Made by a program: the position numbers and the translations under genes | Assembly (NCBI GenBank): GCA_944320385.1 | Contig: CALUHH010000004.1 | Coordinates: 27,996-91,995, forward strand | DNA length: 64,000 bases | Direction: 5' to 3' | Source of the DNA: an uncultured Atopobiaceae bacterium | GTDB taxonomy: Bacteria; Actinomycetota; Coriobacteriia; Coriobacteriales; Atopobiaceae | Shown: positions 32,791 through 41,668 of the stretch, piece after piece | Position numbering within the stretch: position 1 is the stretch's first letter | How the letters are laid out: every line of letters starts with the position of its first letter | Notes under the pieces: model-generated | Told to the model about the DNA's origin: nothing | Databases searched by the model: none | Seen by the model: the letters and a program-made list of their open reading frames with translations, nothing else

Positions 32791-33471
32791 ATGGACATCC
32801 TGCAGATCGAGCACCTCACCAAGACCTACGGCACCGGCGACACGGCCGTGCGCGCGCTCGACGACGTGAGCTTCACGGTGGCAGCCGGCGAGTTCGTGGC
32901 GATCATCGGCAGCTCGGGCTCGGGCAAGTCGACGCTGCTGCACCTGATCGGAGGCGTCGACCGGCCCACCTCGGGCACGGTCCGCCTGAACGGCGAGGAC
33001 GTCTTCCAGCGCTCCGACGAGCAGCTCGCGGTCTTCCGTCGGCGCGAGGTCGGGCTGGTGTATCAGTTCTACAACCTCGTCCCGGTGCTCGACGTGGTGG
33101 AGAACATGTGCCTGCCCGTGCTCATGGACGGCCGAGCGGTCAACGAGAGGCGCCTGACCAGCATGCTCCACGTGCTCGGCCTCGAGGGGCGCGAGCACCA
33201 CCTCCCCAACCAGCTCTCCGGCGGCCAGCAGCAGCGCGTCGCCATCGGGCGCGCGCTCATGAACGCGCCGGCCGTGGTCCTGGCCGACGAGCCCACCGGA
33301 AACCTCGACTCCAGGAACTCGGCCGAGATCATGTCCCTGCTGCGCACGTCCAACAAGGAGCTCGGGCAGACCCTCATCGTGATCACGCACGACGAGGACA
33401 TCGCGCTCACGGCGGACCGCGTGATCGCGCTCGAGGACGGGCGCATCGCCTCCGACACGAGGGTGCGCTAG
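32791..33471 (+). CDS. ABC transporter ATPase (MacB/LolD type)
   Basis: A 226-aa ATPase with GSSGSGKSTLLH (Walker A), YQFYNLVPVLDVVENMCLPV (Q-loop region), QLSGGQQQRVAIGRAL (signature), VVLADEPTGNLDSRNS (Walker B) and VITHDEDIALTADRV (H-loop). The NLDS form after Walker B is the hallmark of ATPases that work with FtsX/MacB-type permeases. AGGAGG precedes the ATG. Two very large permeases follow, the first starting three bases after its stop. Together with the two-component system this is probably a peptide-antibiotic or envelope-stress transporter; the substrate is unknown. Confidence 0.93.
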   Translation: MDILQIEHLTKTYGTGDTAVRALDDVSFTVAAGEFVAIIGSSGSGKSTLLHLIGGVDRPTSGTVRLNGEDVFQRSDEQLAVFRRREVGLVYQFYNLVPVLDVVENMCLPVLMDGRAVNERRLTSMLHVLGLEGREHHLPNQLSGGQQQRVAIGRALMNAPAVVLADEPTGNLDSRNSAEIMSLLRTSNKELGQTLIVITHDEDIALTADRVIALEDGRIASDTRVR

Positions 33472-33473
33472 CC

Positions 33474-36458
33474 ATGGCCGCCCGGCACCTGCGCGGGTCA
33501 ATTGGGGACAGACCCCTTTTGACCCATGCGGACGATGGGTCAAAAGGGGTCTGTCCCCAATTGACCCGCTCCGTGTTCGTGAGGTACACGCTGCGGTCGC
33601 TGGCGGCCAACCGCGTGCGAACCGCCGTCACCGTGGTGGGCATCGCGCTGGCGACGGGGCTGCTCGCCGCGGTGCTCGTGAGCGTGACGAGCCTGCGCGC
33701 GGCGCTCATAGCCCAGGCGTGCGCCTCCGGCGGCATCTGGCAGGCGGGCTTCACCTACGAGGACGACGAGAAGATCGGCGAGCTGCGCGCCGCAACGGGC
33801 GAGCACCTCGACCGGCTCGCGCTGCGCCGCGACCTCGGCGCCGCCGCGCTCAGCGCCGAGAGCGCCGAAGACAACGGCACGTACCTCGGCGTGCTCTCCC
33901 TGCCCGAGGAGCAGGCCGGCACCGCGCGTTCCGCCGGCGACGACCAGTACGCCGTCATCCCCGACCCCACCGTGGCCGAGGGGCGCCTCCCCGAGCGCGC
34001 GGGCGAGATCGCGCTGCCCGCCTACCTTCAGGGGGCAGAGCTCACGGCCGGCCCCTCCGAGATCGCCGGCGTCGAGGCGGGAGCCGTCTCGGACGGCACG
34101 CTCGAGCTCGGCTCCACGATCGCGCTCGCGCTCGGCCAGCGCCATGACGGCGCGGACCCGACGCACCGCTGGCACTCCGGCGCCTCACTGATGGACGGCG
34201 AGACGCTCTCCGACGTGGGCGAGCCGCGCGCCTACACCGTGGTCGGCTTCGTCGAGACGGACTACGAGACGGGCAGCGCCGCCTTCGTCAGCTATGACGA
34301 GCCCGCCGCGACCGCCTCCGGGGAGGTCGTCGGCACCGCGTACTTCTCGACCGTCGGCTATGAGAGCGCGGGCCAGATCGGCGCCGCCCTCACCTCCGCC
34401 GGCGTCGACTCGTGGAGCTACAACACGACGCTCCTCATCTACCAGGGCCTCGACCGGGGGCGGGCCATCATCGACTCGCTCGCGCAGATCGCCGCGGTGC
34501 TCGCCGTCGTGATCATGGTGGCCGCCGTCTCGCTCATCTCAGGCGCCTTCACCATCTCCATCTCCGAGCGCACGCGACAGTTCGGCCTGCTCTCGTCGCT
34601 CGGGGCGTCGCGCCGCCAGCTGAGAAGGACCGTCCTCGCAGAGGCAGCGATCCTCGGGATCGTGGGAATCCCGCTGGGGCTGGCGCTTGGCGTGGGCGGG
34701 GCCGCCGTCGCCTTTGCCGTCACGGCCGACGGCTGGACGGCGATGCTGCGGGAGACGACCTCGGTGAGCCTGGTCGTGGCGCCCGTCGACCTCGCGCTCG
34801 CCGTCGGCCTCTCGGCGGTCACGCTGCTCGCGAGCGCCTTCGCGCCCGCCCTGCACGCGAGCCGGGTCTCTGCGGTCGACGCCATCCGCTCCTCCGCCGA
34901 CATCCGCCCGAGCCGTCGCCTGCGCCGCATCTTCGCCCGCCGCCGCACGGCCCTGGACGACCTCTCCGCCGATCGCCGCCGGCCCCGCGGCCTCGCGGCG
35001 CGCCTCGGCGGTATGCCGGCGTTTCTCGCCCGGCGCACGCTCGCGGTCTCGGCCGGCAAGCAGCGGGTCTCCGTGGTCGCGCTCGCCGTCTCCGTAGCGC
35101 TGCTCGTGACCGCCGGCCTCGTGAGCGACTACCTCCATAGCGCCACGGGCTACATCGACACGGGAACGGCCGACCTCAGGGTGAACCTCTTCGCCGAGAC
35201 GGACGACGACTACCTCCCGACCGGCGACCTCGTGGCGCAGGCCAACGTGCTCGTCGGGCGCGCCGAGCAGATCTCCGGCGTGTCGGCGGCGAGCGTCACC
35301 TCGCAGGGCTCCGTGACGCTTCGCCTCGACGCCGCCGGCGTGGACGCGGGCGCGCTCGAGACCTTCATGCAGGAGAGCCCCTACGGCGCGTACTACCTTG
35401 ACGCCGCGGGCTACGGATCCGCGCATCTCGTGCTCCTCGACGACGCCACGTGGCGCGCGCTCGCGGAGTCGCTCGGGCTCTCGGATGACGAGAAGGACCC
35501 GGCCACGCTCTCCTGCGTCGTCCTCAACGCCGCAAACGTCTCCAACAGCGAGACCTATGGCACGGTGCGGCCCTTCACGGGAGCGGCGGGCACGATCGAG
35601 CTGCTCGCCGACCCCGAGAGCAAGGCCTCCGACCAGTGGCTCGGTCCCGCGGACGACGGTACCTTCGGCCTCGTCACCACCGACGACGACACGATGGAGA
35701 CCGTCGTGGCCGTGCCGGCGGACGAGCTGGGGATGACCGCCGTCGCTCAGGTGCCCGTGGCCGCCTACGCGGAGGGGCTCGGCGACGCCGCGCCCTTCTC
35801 GTCAGACGACCTGGGCGCCAACGCCCCCAACGTCATCATGCCCGCGCGTGCCGTGGCGGCGAGCGGCGCCGACGAGACCGTGCGCCAGGGGATGTCCTCG
35901 AGCACGGTCTACGCGACGCTTGCGCCGGGAGCCGACGACGCCGAGACGCTCGACGCGCTGGAAGAGGCGCTGGAGGGCATCGAGGACTACGGCTCCCTGG
36001 GCACGTACAACCTCGTGGAGCTGGCCCGCCAGAGCCGCGCGATGGAGCTCACCGTCAACGTGTTCCTCTACTGCTTCGTGGCCATCACGCTTGCGATCTC
36101 CGTGGCAAACGTCTTCAACACCATCGCCTCGGGGCTCATTCTGCGCACGCGCGAGTTCGCGGCGCTGCAGTCCGCGGGCATGGGGCGGCCCGGCTTCCGG
36201 CGCATGATCGTGGTCGAGTGCTCCGACGTGGCCGTCAAGGGGCTCGTTGGCGGCGTGGCCCTGGCGACGCTCATCAACTACGCGCTCTTCCAGGCGATGA
36301 GCGCCTCGATCTCCACGCTCGTGTTCGAGATGCCGTGGGGTCACGTCGCACTGGCGTTTGCCGTGGTGGTGGCCGTGCTCGCCGCGAGCGCCGGCTACGC
36401 GCTGCGCAGGACGCACGCCATGAACCTCGTCGAGGCCCTCAGATCGGACGTGATGTGA
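33474..36458 (+). CDS. FtsX-type ABC permease 1
   Basis: A 994-aa permease with two FtsX-type modules. After an unusual 30-residue N-terminus comes VFVRYTLRSLAANRVRTAVT and a first helix. A large extracellular region follows, then three helices near residues 340-460 with ISERTRQFGLLSSLGASRRQ. A second module starts with FLARRTLAVSAGKQRVSVVA and ends with three C-terminal helices (LILRTREFAALQSAGMGRPG). The start is taken as ATG 33474, three bases after the ATPase stop. The first codons MAARHLR are followed by 24 residues (GSIGDRPLLTHADDGSKGVC plus PQLT) that are encoded by a palindrome, after which RSVFVRY resumes. A GTG at 33573, immediately after the palindrome, is an alternative start. Confidence 0.85.
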   Translation: MAARHLRGSIGDRPLLTHADDGSKGVCPQLTRSVFVRYTLRSLAANRVRTAVTVVGIALATGLLAAVLVSVTSLRAALIAQACASGGIWQAGFTYEDDEKIGELRAATGEHLDRLALRRDLGAAALSAESAEDNGTYLGVLSLPEEQAGTARSAGDDQYAVIPDPTVAEGRLPERAGEIALPAYLQGAELTAGPSEIAGVEAGAVSDGTLELGSTIALALGQRHDGADPTHRWHSGASLMDGETLSDVGEPRAYTVVGFVETDYETGSAAFVSYDEPAATASGEVVGTAYFSTVGYESAGQIGAALTSAGVDSWSYNTTLLIYQGLDRGRAIIDSLAQIAAVLAVVIMVAAVSLISGAFTISISERTRQFGLLSSLGASRRQLRRTVLAEAAILGIVGIPLGLALGVGGAAVAFAVTADGWTAMLRETTSVSLVVAPVDLALAVGLSAVTLLASAFAPALHASRVSAVDAIRSSADIRPSRRLRRIFARRRTALDDLSADRRRPRGLAARLGGMPAFLARRTLAVSAGKQRVSVVALAVSVALLVTAGLVSDYLHSATGYIDTGTADLRVNLFAETDDDYLPTGDLVAQANVLVGRAEQISGVSAASVTSQGSVTLRLDAAGVDAGALETFMQESPYGAYYLDAAGYGSAHLVLLDDATWRALAESLGLSDDEKDPATLSCVVLNAANVSNSETYGTVRPFTGAAGTIELLADPESKASDQWLGPADDGTFGLVTTDDDTMETVVAVPADELGMTAVAQVPVAAYAEGLGDAAPFSSDDLGANAPNVIMPARAVAASGADETVRQGMSSSTVYATLAPGADDAETLDALEEALEGIEDYGSLGTYNLVELARQSRAMELTVNVFLYCFVAITLAISVANVFNTIASGLILRTREFAALQSAGMGRPGFRRMIVVECSDVAVKGLVGGVALATLINYALFQAMSASISTLVFEMPWGHVALAFAVVVAVLAASAGYALRRTHAMNLVEALRSDVM
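33493..33569 (+). repeat. 77-bp palindrome at start of permease 1 (family G)
   Basis: The 33-bp arms (33493-33525 and 33537-33569) are perfectly complementary around an 11-base loop. The arms begin GCGGGTCAATTGGGGACAGA and continue CCCCTTTTGACCC. If the 72 bases 33495-33566 are removed, the flanking codons join cleanly as MAARHLR-RSVFVRY, so the element reads as an in-frame insertion of 24 codons. An identical element is in the next gene at 36477. The GGGGACAGACCCC centre relates it to the palindromes at 21499 and 46665. Confidence 0.85.
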
Positions 36459-39400
36459 TGGCCGCCCGGCACCTTCGCGGGTCAATTGGGGACAGACCCC
36501 TTTTGACCCATGCGGACGATGGGTCAAAAGGGGTCTGTCCCCAATTGACCCGCTCCGTGTTCGTGAGGTACACGCTGCGGTCGCTGGCGGCCAACCGCGT
36601 GCGCACCGCCGTCACCGTGGTGGGCATCGCGCTGGCCACGGGCCTGCTCATGGCCGTGCTCGCCAGCGTCACGAGCCTGCAGGAGGGGCTCGCCAACCAG
36701 AGCCGCGAGACGGGCGGCGTCTGGCAGGTGGAGCTCCGGGAGACCGACGAAGCCGAGCTCGCGCGGCTGCGCGAGGTCGCGGGCGCGCGGCTCGACCGCC
36801 TCGCCATCCGGCGAGACCTCGGCGCCGCGCCCTTCTCGGCCACAGACGCCGAGACGTGCGGCACCTACCTTTCCGTCCTGACGCTGCCCGAGGAGCAGGA
36901 CGGCACCGCGCGCTCCCGGGGCGACCTCGCCTACGAGGTGATCCCGAGTCCCGCCCTCGACTCCGGCCGCCTGCCCGAGAGGGACGGCGAGATCGCGCTC
37001 ACCTCCAACCTGCGCGGCGCCGAGCTCACGCCCGGCGCCTCCGAGCTGCCCGGCGTGGCCGCCGGAGTGGCCGCGGAGGGCCCGCTCGCCGTGGGCTCCG
37101 AGGTCACGCTCGCCCTCGGCCGGCGCGTCGCCCACTACGAGGGCGGGGCGTCCCAGGAGGTCGGCGCCGAGAGCGGCGTCATGTACCAGAGCGTCATCGT
37201 GGGCACCGACCCGTACGGCATGCCCAACGTCGAGCAGGGCCCGATCGCCGAGACGCTCGAGGGCGTCTCCGCGCCGCGCACCTACACCGTGGTCGGCTTC
37301 GTCGACCCCGACTGGGAGATCCCCGGCTACGCCGCCTACGTGAGCGCGGACGCCGCCGGAGGCGCGAGCATGCCCCGCGAGACCGCGTACTTCTCGACCT
37401 CCTGTGCAAGCTACGAGGAGCTCACGGAGCTCGTCCAGGCCGTGCGCCCGCGCGGCGGGGCAGCGCTCAACGCGGGCCTGCTGGCCTACGAGGGCCTCGC
37501 CTCGGACCGCCTCATCTTCGACACGCTCGGCATGTTCGCGGCCACGCTCTCCACCGTCGTGGTCGTTGCCGCGGTGAGCCTGATCACCAACGCCTTCACC
37601 ATCTCGGTCTCCGAGCGCACGCGGCAGTTCGGCCTGCTCTCCTCGCTCGGCGCGTCCAAGCGCCAGCTCAGGCACACCGTGCTCGTGGAGGCCGCGGTCC
37701 TGGGCGCAGTCGGCATCCCGCTCGGCGTCGCGCTCGGGCTCGCGGGCGCGGCCGTCGCCTTCGCCGTCACCGGGACGGGGTGGGCGCGCATGGTCGGCAC
37801 CGCCTCCGCGGTGACGCTTACCGTGCGCCCGTGGTGCGTGGGGCTCACGGTTCTTCTCGCCGTGCTCACGCTGCTGGTGAGCGCGATGGTGCCGGCCGTG
37901 CGCGCGGGCCGCGTCTCCGCCGTGGACGCCATCCGCTCCTCCGCCGACGTCCGCCCGAGCCGCCGCTTGCGCCGCGTCTTCCGACGACGCCGCGCTCCCC
38001 TGGACGACCTCTCCGCCGACCGCCGACGGCCGCGCGGCCTCGCGGCGCGCCTCGGCGGCATGCCGGCGTTTCTCGCCCGCCGCACGCTCGCGGTATCGGC
38101 GGGCAAGGCCCGCGTGGCGGTGCTCTCCCTCGCCGTCTCCGTGACGCTGCTCGTGACCGCGGGCGTGGTGAACGACATGCTCTCCGGCGCGGTGGGCGTG
38201 GCCTACGGCACGGGAGCCTTTGCCTACGACCTCGAGCTCTATACCGCCGATGACAGCTCCCCAATCGCGGCGGGCGAGAAGGACGCGCGCTCGGCGGCCC
38301 TCGACGCGGCCGACGGCGTCCTCGAGCGCATCGCCTCGATCGACGGCGTCTCCGTTGCGGCCTACGAGGTCCAGGCCCAGGCCACGGTGCGCCTCTCCGA
38401 TGCCCTCGTCCCCGCCGTGCCCGAGGGCGTCACGCCGGGGTCGAGCGGAGGGGTCAACGTCTCCGCCGACGGCATCGCCTCGGCGAGCGTCTACCTCGTG
38501 GACGACGCCAGCTGGCGCGCGCTCGCCGACGCCGGCGTCGTCGCCGCCGAGAACGCCGACCCGGCGCGCCTCTCCGCCCTGCTCGCGAGCACCGTGAGCG
38601 CCAACGACGGCGTGCGCTTCGGCGAGCGCGAGCTTCTGGGCGCGGGGACGAGCGGCACGGCCGAGCTGCTCGCGCTGGACGCGCGCGAGGGCTACGGCGA
38701 CCCCCTCATCGCCTGGGGCGACGGCGAGCCGGCCGCCTACTACGTGCCCGAGGACACCGAGAACGCCTCCGAGCAGGTCGAGGTCCCCGTGGAGAAGGCG
38801 ACCCACGTCGCCGTGACCGTGCCGGTCACGGTGGCCTCGCCCGACGACATCGGCGAGCGCGCACCCGTTGGCGCGGCGCAGCTCAAGGGCGACTTCCCCG
38901 CCCTCGTCATGCCGGCGCGCGCCGTGCGCGAGTCCGCCGGCGCGCTCGAGGCCCTTCTCGACGGCTCGCGCACGCCGTGGACCTACTACCACGTGCGCCT
39001 TGCGGCAGGCGCGGACGACGCCGAGGTCCTGCGCCAGATGGCCGACGCCGCAGCGGACGCGCCCGCCGCCGTGAGCCTCGGCACCACCAACCTCGTCGCC
39101 CAGCAGCGCGACGCCCGCGCCATGTCCTTCACCGTCCAGGTCTTTCTCGTCTGCTTTGCCGCGATCCTCGCGCTCATAGCCGTGGCCAACGTCTTCAACA
39201 CCATCGCCTCGGGCATGATGCTGAGAACGCGCGAGTTCGCCGCGCTGCGATCCGCCGGCATGGGCGAGCGGGCGTTCCGGCGCATGATCCTCGCGGAGTG
39301 TGCCGACTACGCGCTGCGCGGGCTCGTGCTGGGGACGACGCTCGCGCTCGTGGTGGAGCTCGTGCTCTGGCGCGCGATGTCGCTCTCGGTGAGCGGGCTT

Positions 39401-39538
39401 GCGTTCGCGGTGCCCTGGGGGCATCTCGCGCTCGCGTTTGGCGTGGTGGTGGCCGTGCTCGCCGCGAGCGTCGCCTACGCGCTGCGCAAGACCCACGCGC
39501 TCAACCTCGTGGAGGCCCTGCGCGCCGAGGCGCTGTAG
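36458..39538 (+). CDS. FtsX-type ABC permease 2
   Basis: A 1026-aa paralogue of permease 1, whose stop it overlaps by one base. It has the same two-module layout: ISVSERTRQFGLLSSLGASK in the first, FLARRTLAVSAGKARVAVLS at the join, and MMLRTREFAALRSAGMGERA near the end. The first ~190 bp, including the 77-bp palindrome, are almost identical to the start of permease 1 (one silent difference before the palindrome), and the sequences then diverge. This points to gene conversion or a constraint at the 5' end. The two permeases probably form a heterodimer served by the ATPase at 32791. A frame from 35636 that runs through the end of permease 1 is a shadow. Confidence 0.85.
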   Translation: MAARHLRGSIGDRPLLTHADDGSKGVCPQLTRSVFVRYTLRSLAANRVRTAVTVVGIALATGLLMAVLASVTSLQEGLANQSRETGGVWQVELRETDEAELARLREVAGARLDRLAIRRDLGAAPFSATDAETCGTYLSVLTLPEEQDGTARSRGDLAYEVIPSPALDSGRLPERDGEIALTSNLRGAELTPGASELPGVAAGVAAEGPLAVGSEVTLALGRRVAHYEGGASQEVGAESGVMYQSVIVGTDPYGMPNVEQGPIAETLEGVSAPRTYTVVGFVDPDWEIPGYAAYVSADAAGGASMPRETAYFSTSCASYEELTELVQAVRPRGGAALNAGLLAYEGLASDRLIFDTLGMFAATLSTVVVVAAVSLITNAFTISVSERTRQFGLLSSLGASKRQLRHTVLVEAAVLGAVGIPLGVALGLAGAAVAFAVTGTGWARMVGTASAVTLTVRPWCVGLTVLLAVLTLLVSAMVPAVRAGRVSAVDAIRSSADVRPSRRLRRVFRRRRAPLDDLSADRRRPRGLAARLGGMPAFLARRTLAVSAGKARVAVLSLAVSVTLLVTAGVVNDMLSGAVGVAYGTGAFAYDLELYTADDSSPIAAGEKDARSAALDAADGVLERIASIDGVSVAAYEVQAQATVRLSDALVPAVPEGVTPGSSGGVNVSADGIASASVYLVDDASWRALADAGVVAAENADPARLSALLASTVSANDGVRFGERELLGAGTSGTAELLALDAREGYGDPLIAWGDGEPAAYYVPEDTENASEQVEVPVEKATHVAVTVPVTVASPDDIGERAPVGAAQLKGDFPALVMPARAVRESAGALEALLDGSRTPWTYYHVRLAAGADDAEVLRQMADAAADAPAAVSLGTTNLVAQQRDARAMSFTVQVFLVCFAAILALIAVANVFNTIASGMMLRTREFAALRSAGMGERAFRRMILAECADYALRGLVLGTTLALVVELVLWRAMSLSVSGLAFAVPWGHLALAFGVVVAVLAASVAYALRKTHALNLVEALRAEAL
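36477..36553 (+). repeat. 77-bp palindrome at start of permease 2 (family G)
   Basis: This is identical in arms (36477-36509, 36521-36553) and loop to the element at 33493. It again lies between MAARHLR and RSVFVRY codons in frame. Either it inserted once before the permease duplication or it was copied between the two genes by conversion. Confidence 0.85.
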
Positions 39539-39572
39539 GGAGGTGCGGCGGCACGTTCTTCCCGCCACCTGA

Positions 39573-39654
39573 CCGCTCGTCGAGTAAGAGAAATGTGCCA
39601 AAAGGGCCCTGGAATTCGTCGGGATTTGGTAAAAAACTCTTACTCGGCGAGCGG
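39573..39654 (+). repeat. Long-loop hairpin before HAD gene
   Basis: CCGCTCGTCGAGTAAGAG (39573-39590) and CTCTTACTCGGCGAGCGG (39637-39654) form 18-bp arms with one G.T-type mismatch and a 46-base A-rich loop. No second copy was found in the window. It lies between the permease stop and the promoter (TACAAT, 39670-39675) of the next gene. Confidence 0.65.
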
Positions 39655-39714
39655 CGAGGCGCAGGCCGGATACAATGCCACGTCGATACCCCCGACGACC
39701 GAGAAGGACCTCGC

Positions 39715-40380
39715 ATGACCGCAGCACGCGCTCTCCCCCAGGCAGTGATCTTCGACATGGACGGCACGCTCGTCGACACCGAGCGCGTGAGCCAGACCGC
39801 GTGGCGCCGCGCCGCCGCCGACCTCGGGATCGACGTGCCCGATAGCATCTGGAACGCGTACGTAGGCTGCAGCCTGCCCAACGCCCGCGCGATCATGAAC
39901 GAGCACCTCGGCGACCCCGCCCTCACCGACCGCCTCTTCGCGCACCAGGTGGAGCTCTTCTTTGAGATTCGCGAGCAGAGCCTGGAGCCCTGCGACGGCG
40001 CACTCGAGGCGCTGCGCGCGCTCGTCGACGCCGGCGTCACCGTGGCCCTGGCCACCTCGACGATCCGCGAGCACGCGCTGCCCCTCATGGAACGCTTTGG
40101 GATGGCTCCGCTTTTCTCGTCCATGACCTTCGGCGACCAGATCGAGCACGCCAAGCCGGCGCCGGACATCTACCTCGAGGCGGCGCGCCGCCTGGGCCTC
40201 GACCCCGCGACCTGCGCGGCCGTCGAGGACTCCATCAACGGGGCGCTCGCCGCCTGCGCGGCGGGCATGGCCACCTACCTGGTGCCCGAGTGGGCCACGC
40301 CCTCGCCCGAGCTCGTGGACCGCTGCGCCGGCGTGCTCGGCAGCCTGCGCGAGCTGCCCGCCGCGATCCTGGGCCGATAA
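39715..40380 (+). CDS. HAD-family hydrolase, beta-phosphoglucomutase-like
   Basis: A 221-aa phosphatase or phosphomutase-like protein with VIFDMDGTLVDTERVSQTAW (motif I), LATSTIREHALPLMERFGM (motif II), HAKPAPDIYLEAARRLGL (motif III) and CAAVEDSINGALAACAAG (motif IV). The DxD pattern of motif I and helical cap fit the beta-phosphoglucomutase/YcjU group, but substrates vary widely there. The ribosome site is the AGAAGGA of a CGAGAAGGAC word located 4 bases before the ATG context, so one copy of the dispersed word doubles as Shine-Dalgarno. TACAAT (39670-39675) is the likely -10. Confidence 0.87.
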   Translation: MTAARALPQAVIFDMDGTLVDTERVSQTAWRRAAADLGIDVPDSIWNAYVGCSLPNARAIMNEHLGDPALTDRLFAHQVELFFEIREQSLEPCDGALEALRALVDAGVTVALATSTIREHALPLMERFGMAPLFSSMTFGDQIEHAKPAPDIYLEAARRLGLDPATCAAVEDSINGALAACAAGMATYLVPEWATPSPELVDRCAGVLGSLRELPAAILGR

Positions 40381-40382
40381 GA

Positions 40383-40574
40383 GCGGGCCGGCTGCGGACG
40401 TTTTCACCATCCCAAAGTGACCGCAGGCAGCCCGTTTTCGAAGGTTTGGGATAACGGGCCGGCTCCGGTCGTTTTTTCAGTCCAAAGTGACCGCAGCCAG
40501 CCCGCAATCATCTGCCGAAAAAAACGGGCGGGCTCCGGTCGCCTCTCGATGAGAAAGCGTCCGGAACCCGCCCG
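40383..40574 (+). repeat. Hairpin cluster, family E, locus 1 (three units)
   Basis: Three ~52-bp hairpin units start at 40383, 40454 and 40523. Each begins CGGGCYGGCTSCGG and ends with the complement (CCGCAGGCAGCCCG, CCGCAGCCAGCCCG, CCGGAACCCGCCCG), with GTCGTTTT-like and AAAGTGA-like loop edges. ATCTGCCGAAAAAAACGGG after unit 2 resembles a decayed CTGCCGAGAAGAAC word. It fills the gap between two convergent genes and may work as a bidirectional terminator. Confidence 0.75.
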
Positions 40575-40596
40575 AAACCTCTGCCGCCCGCCGCGC

Positions 40597-41568
40597 CTAC
40601 TTCTTTGCGTCGGCGCCCGTCCCGGCGCCGGGCACGGGCGGCACCTTGGCGCCCTCAGCCGCCGCGCCGGCGGCGACCATCTGCTCGAACATGCTCGCCG
40701 TGCTGGTGAAGTCGCTCGGCAGCACCACCGTCGAGCTCTTGCCGGTCTTGGCGAACTCCGCCATCATCTCGGTCCACTGCGTGAACATGAAGAGCTGGTT
40801 GGCCTCGTCGTTGCCCACGCCCGTCTCCTGGATGGTCTCGAGCGACTCCTTGATGCCGGCCGCGATGGCCTTGCGCTGGTTGGCGATGCCCTCGCCGGCC
40901 TTCTCCATGGCCTCGGCCTCGGCGACGGCCTCGGTCACGCGGCGGATGCGGTCGGCCTCGGCGAGGTCCTGCGCGGCGGCCTTGGTGCGCTGGGCGGCGT
41001 TGATCTGGTTCATCGAGTCCTCGACCTCTGCCGGCAGCGCGATCTTGGTGATGAGCGTCGAGACGAGCGTGAAGCCATAGGCCGCCATCTGCTCGGACAC
41101 GGTGGCGTTGACGTCCTTGGCGATGTCGTCCTTCTTGGCAAAGACCTCGTCGAGCGTGTACACCGGGATCGAGGAGCGCAGCGCGTCGGTGATGAAGTCG
41201 CGCATCTGCGCCACCGGCTGCTGGAGCATGTAGTAGCTCTTGTAGACGCCGGAGTCCTGCGGGCGCTCGCCGCGCTCGTAGCTCACGTGGTACTGGGCCG
41301 AGACCTCGAGGCCGATGGTCACGTTGTCCTGCGTCTTGACGTCGATGTTGAAGCCGTTCTTCATCGTGCGCAGGGAGACCGTGGCCGCCTTGCGGTCCAC
41401 GAACGGGATCTTCACGTGAAAGCCCGCGCCCACGATCTTGTGGAACTTGCCCAGGCGCTCGATGATCACAGCGTGCTGCTGCTTGACCACATAGAACAGG
41501 TTGCCGGTCACCAGGCCGACGACGAGAAACACCACGAGGACGATGAGGATGAGACCGAGTAGCTCCAT
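40597..41568 (-). CDS. SPFH/band 7 domain membrane protein (slipin/stomatin-like)
   Basis: A 323-aa protein with one N-terminal membrane helix (LLGLILIVLVVFLVVGLVTG) followed by the SPFH domain (YVVKQQHAVIIERLGKFHKI, AGFHVKIPFVD, LRTMKNGFNIDVKTQDNVTI) and a long coiled coil rich in Ala and Glu (TEAVAEAEAMEKAGEGIANQ). These proteins form ring-like membrane scaffolds and often regulate FtsH-type proteolysis or membrane domains. The ATG at 41568 follows AGGGAG; a GTG two codons upstream is less well placed. The Pro/Gly-rich tail ends ADAKK. Confidence 0.9.
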   Translation of the reverse strand: MELLGLILIVLVVFLVVGLVTGNLFYVVKQQHAVIIERLGKFHKIVGAGFHVKIPFVDRKAATVSLRTMKNGFNIDVKTQDNVTIGLEVSAQYHVSYERGERPQDSGVYKSYYMLQQPVAQMRDFITDALRSSIPVYTLDEVFAKKDDIAKDVNATVSEQMAAYGFTLVSTLITKIALPAEVEDSMNQINAAQRTKAAAQDLAEADRIRRVTEAVAEAEAMEKAGEGIANQRKAIAAGIKESLETIQETGVGNDEANQLFMFTQWTEMMAEFAKTGKSSTVVLPSDFTSTASMFEQMVAAGAAAEGAKVPPVPGAGTGADAKK

Positions 41569-41668
41569 TGGCACTCCCTAGAACGGCCGTTAGTCCTCAC
41601 AGCATACCCAACCAAGGTTGCTTTCAATATACTGTGGGCAACATTTTCGCCGTACGGAGGGGGCAGAC

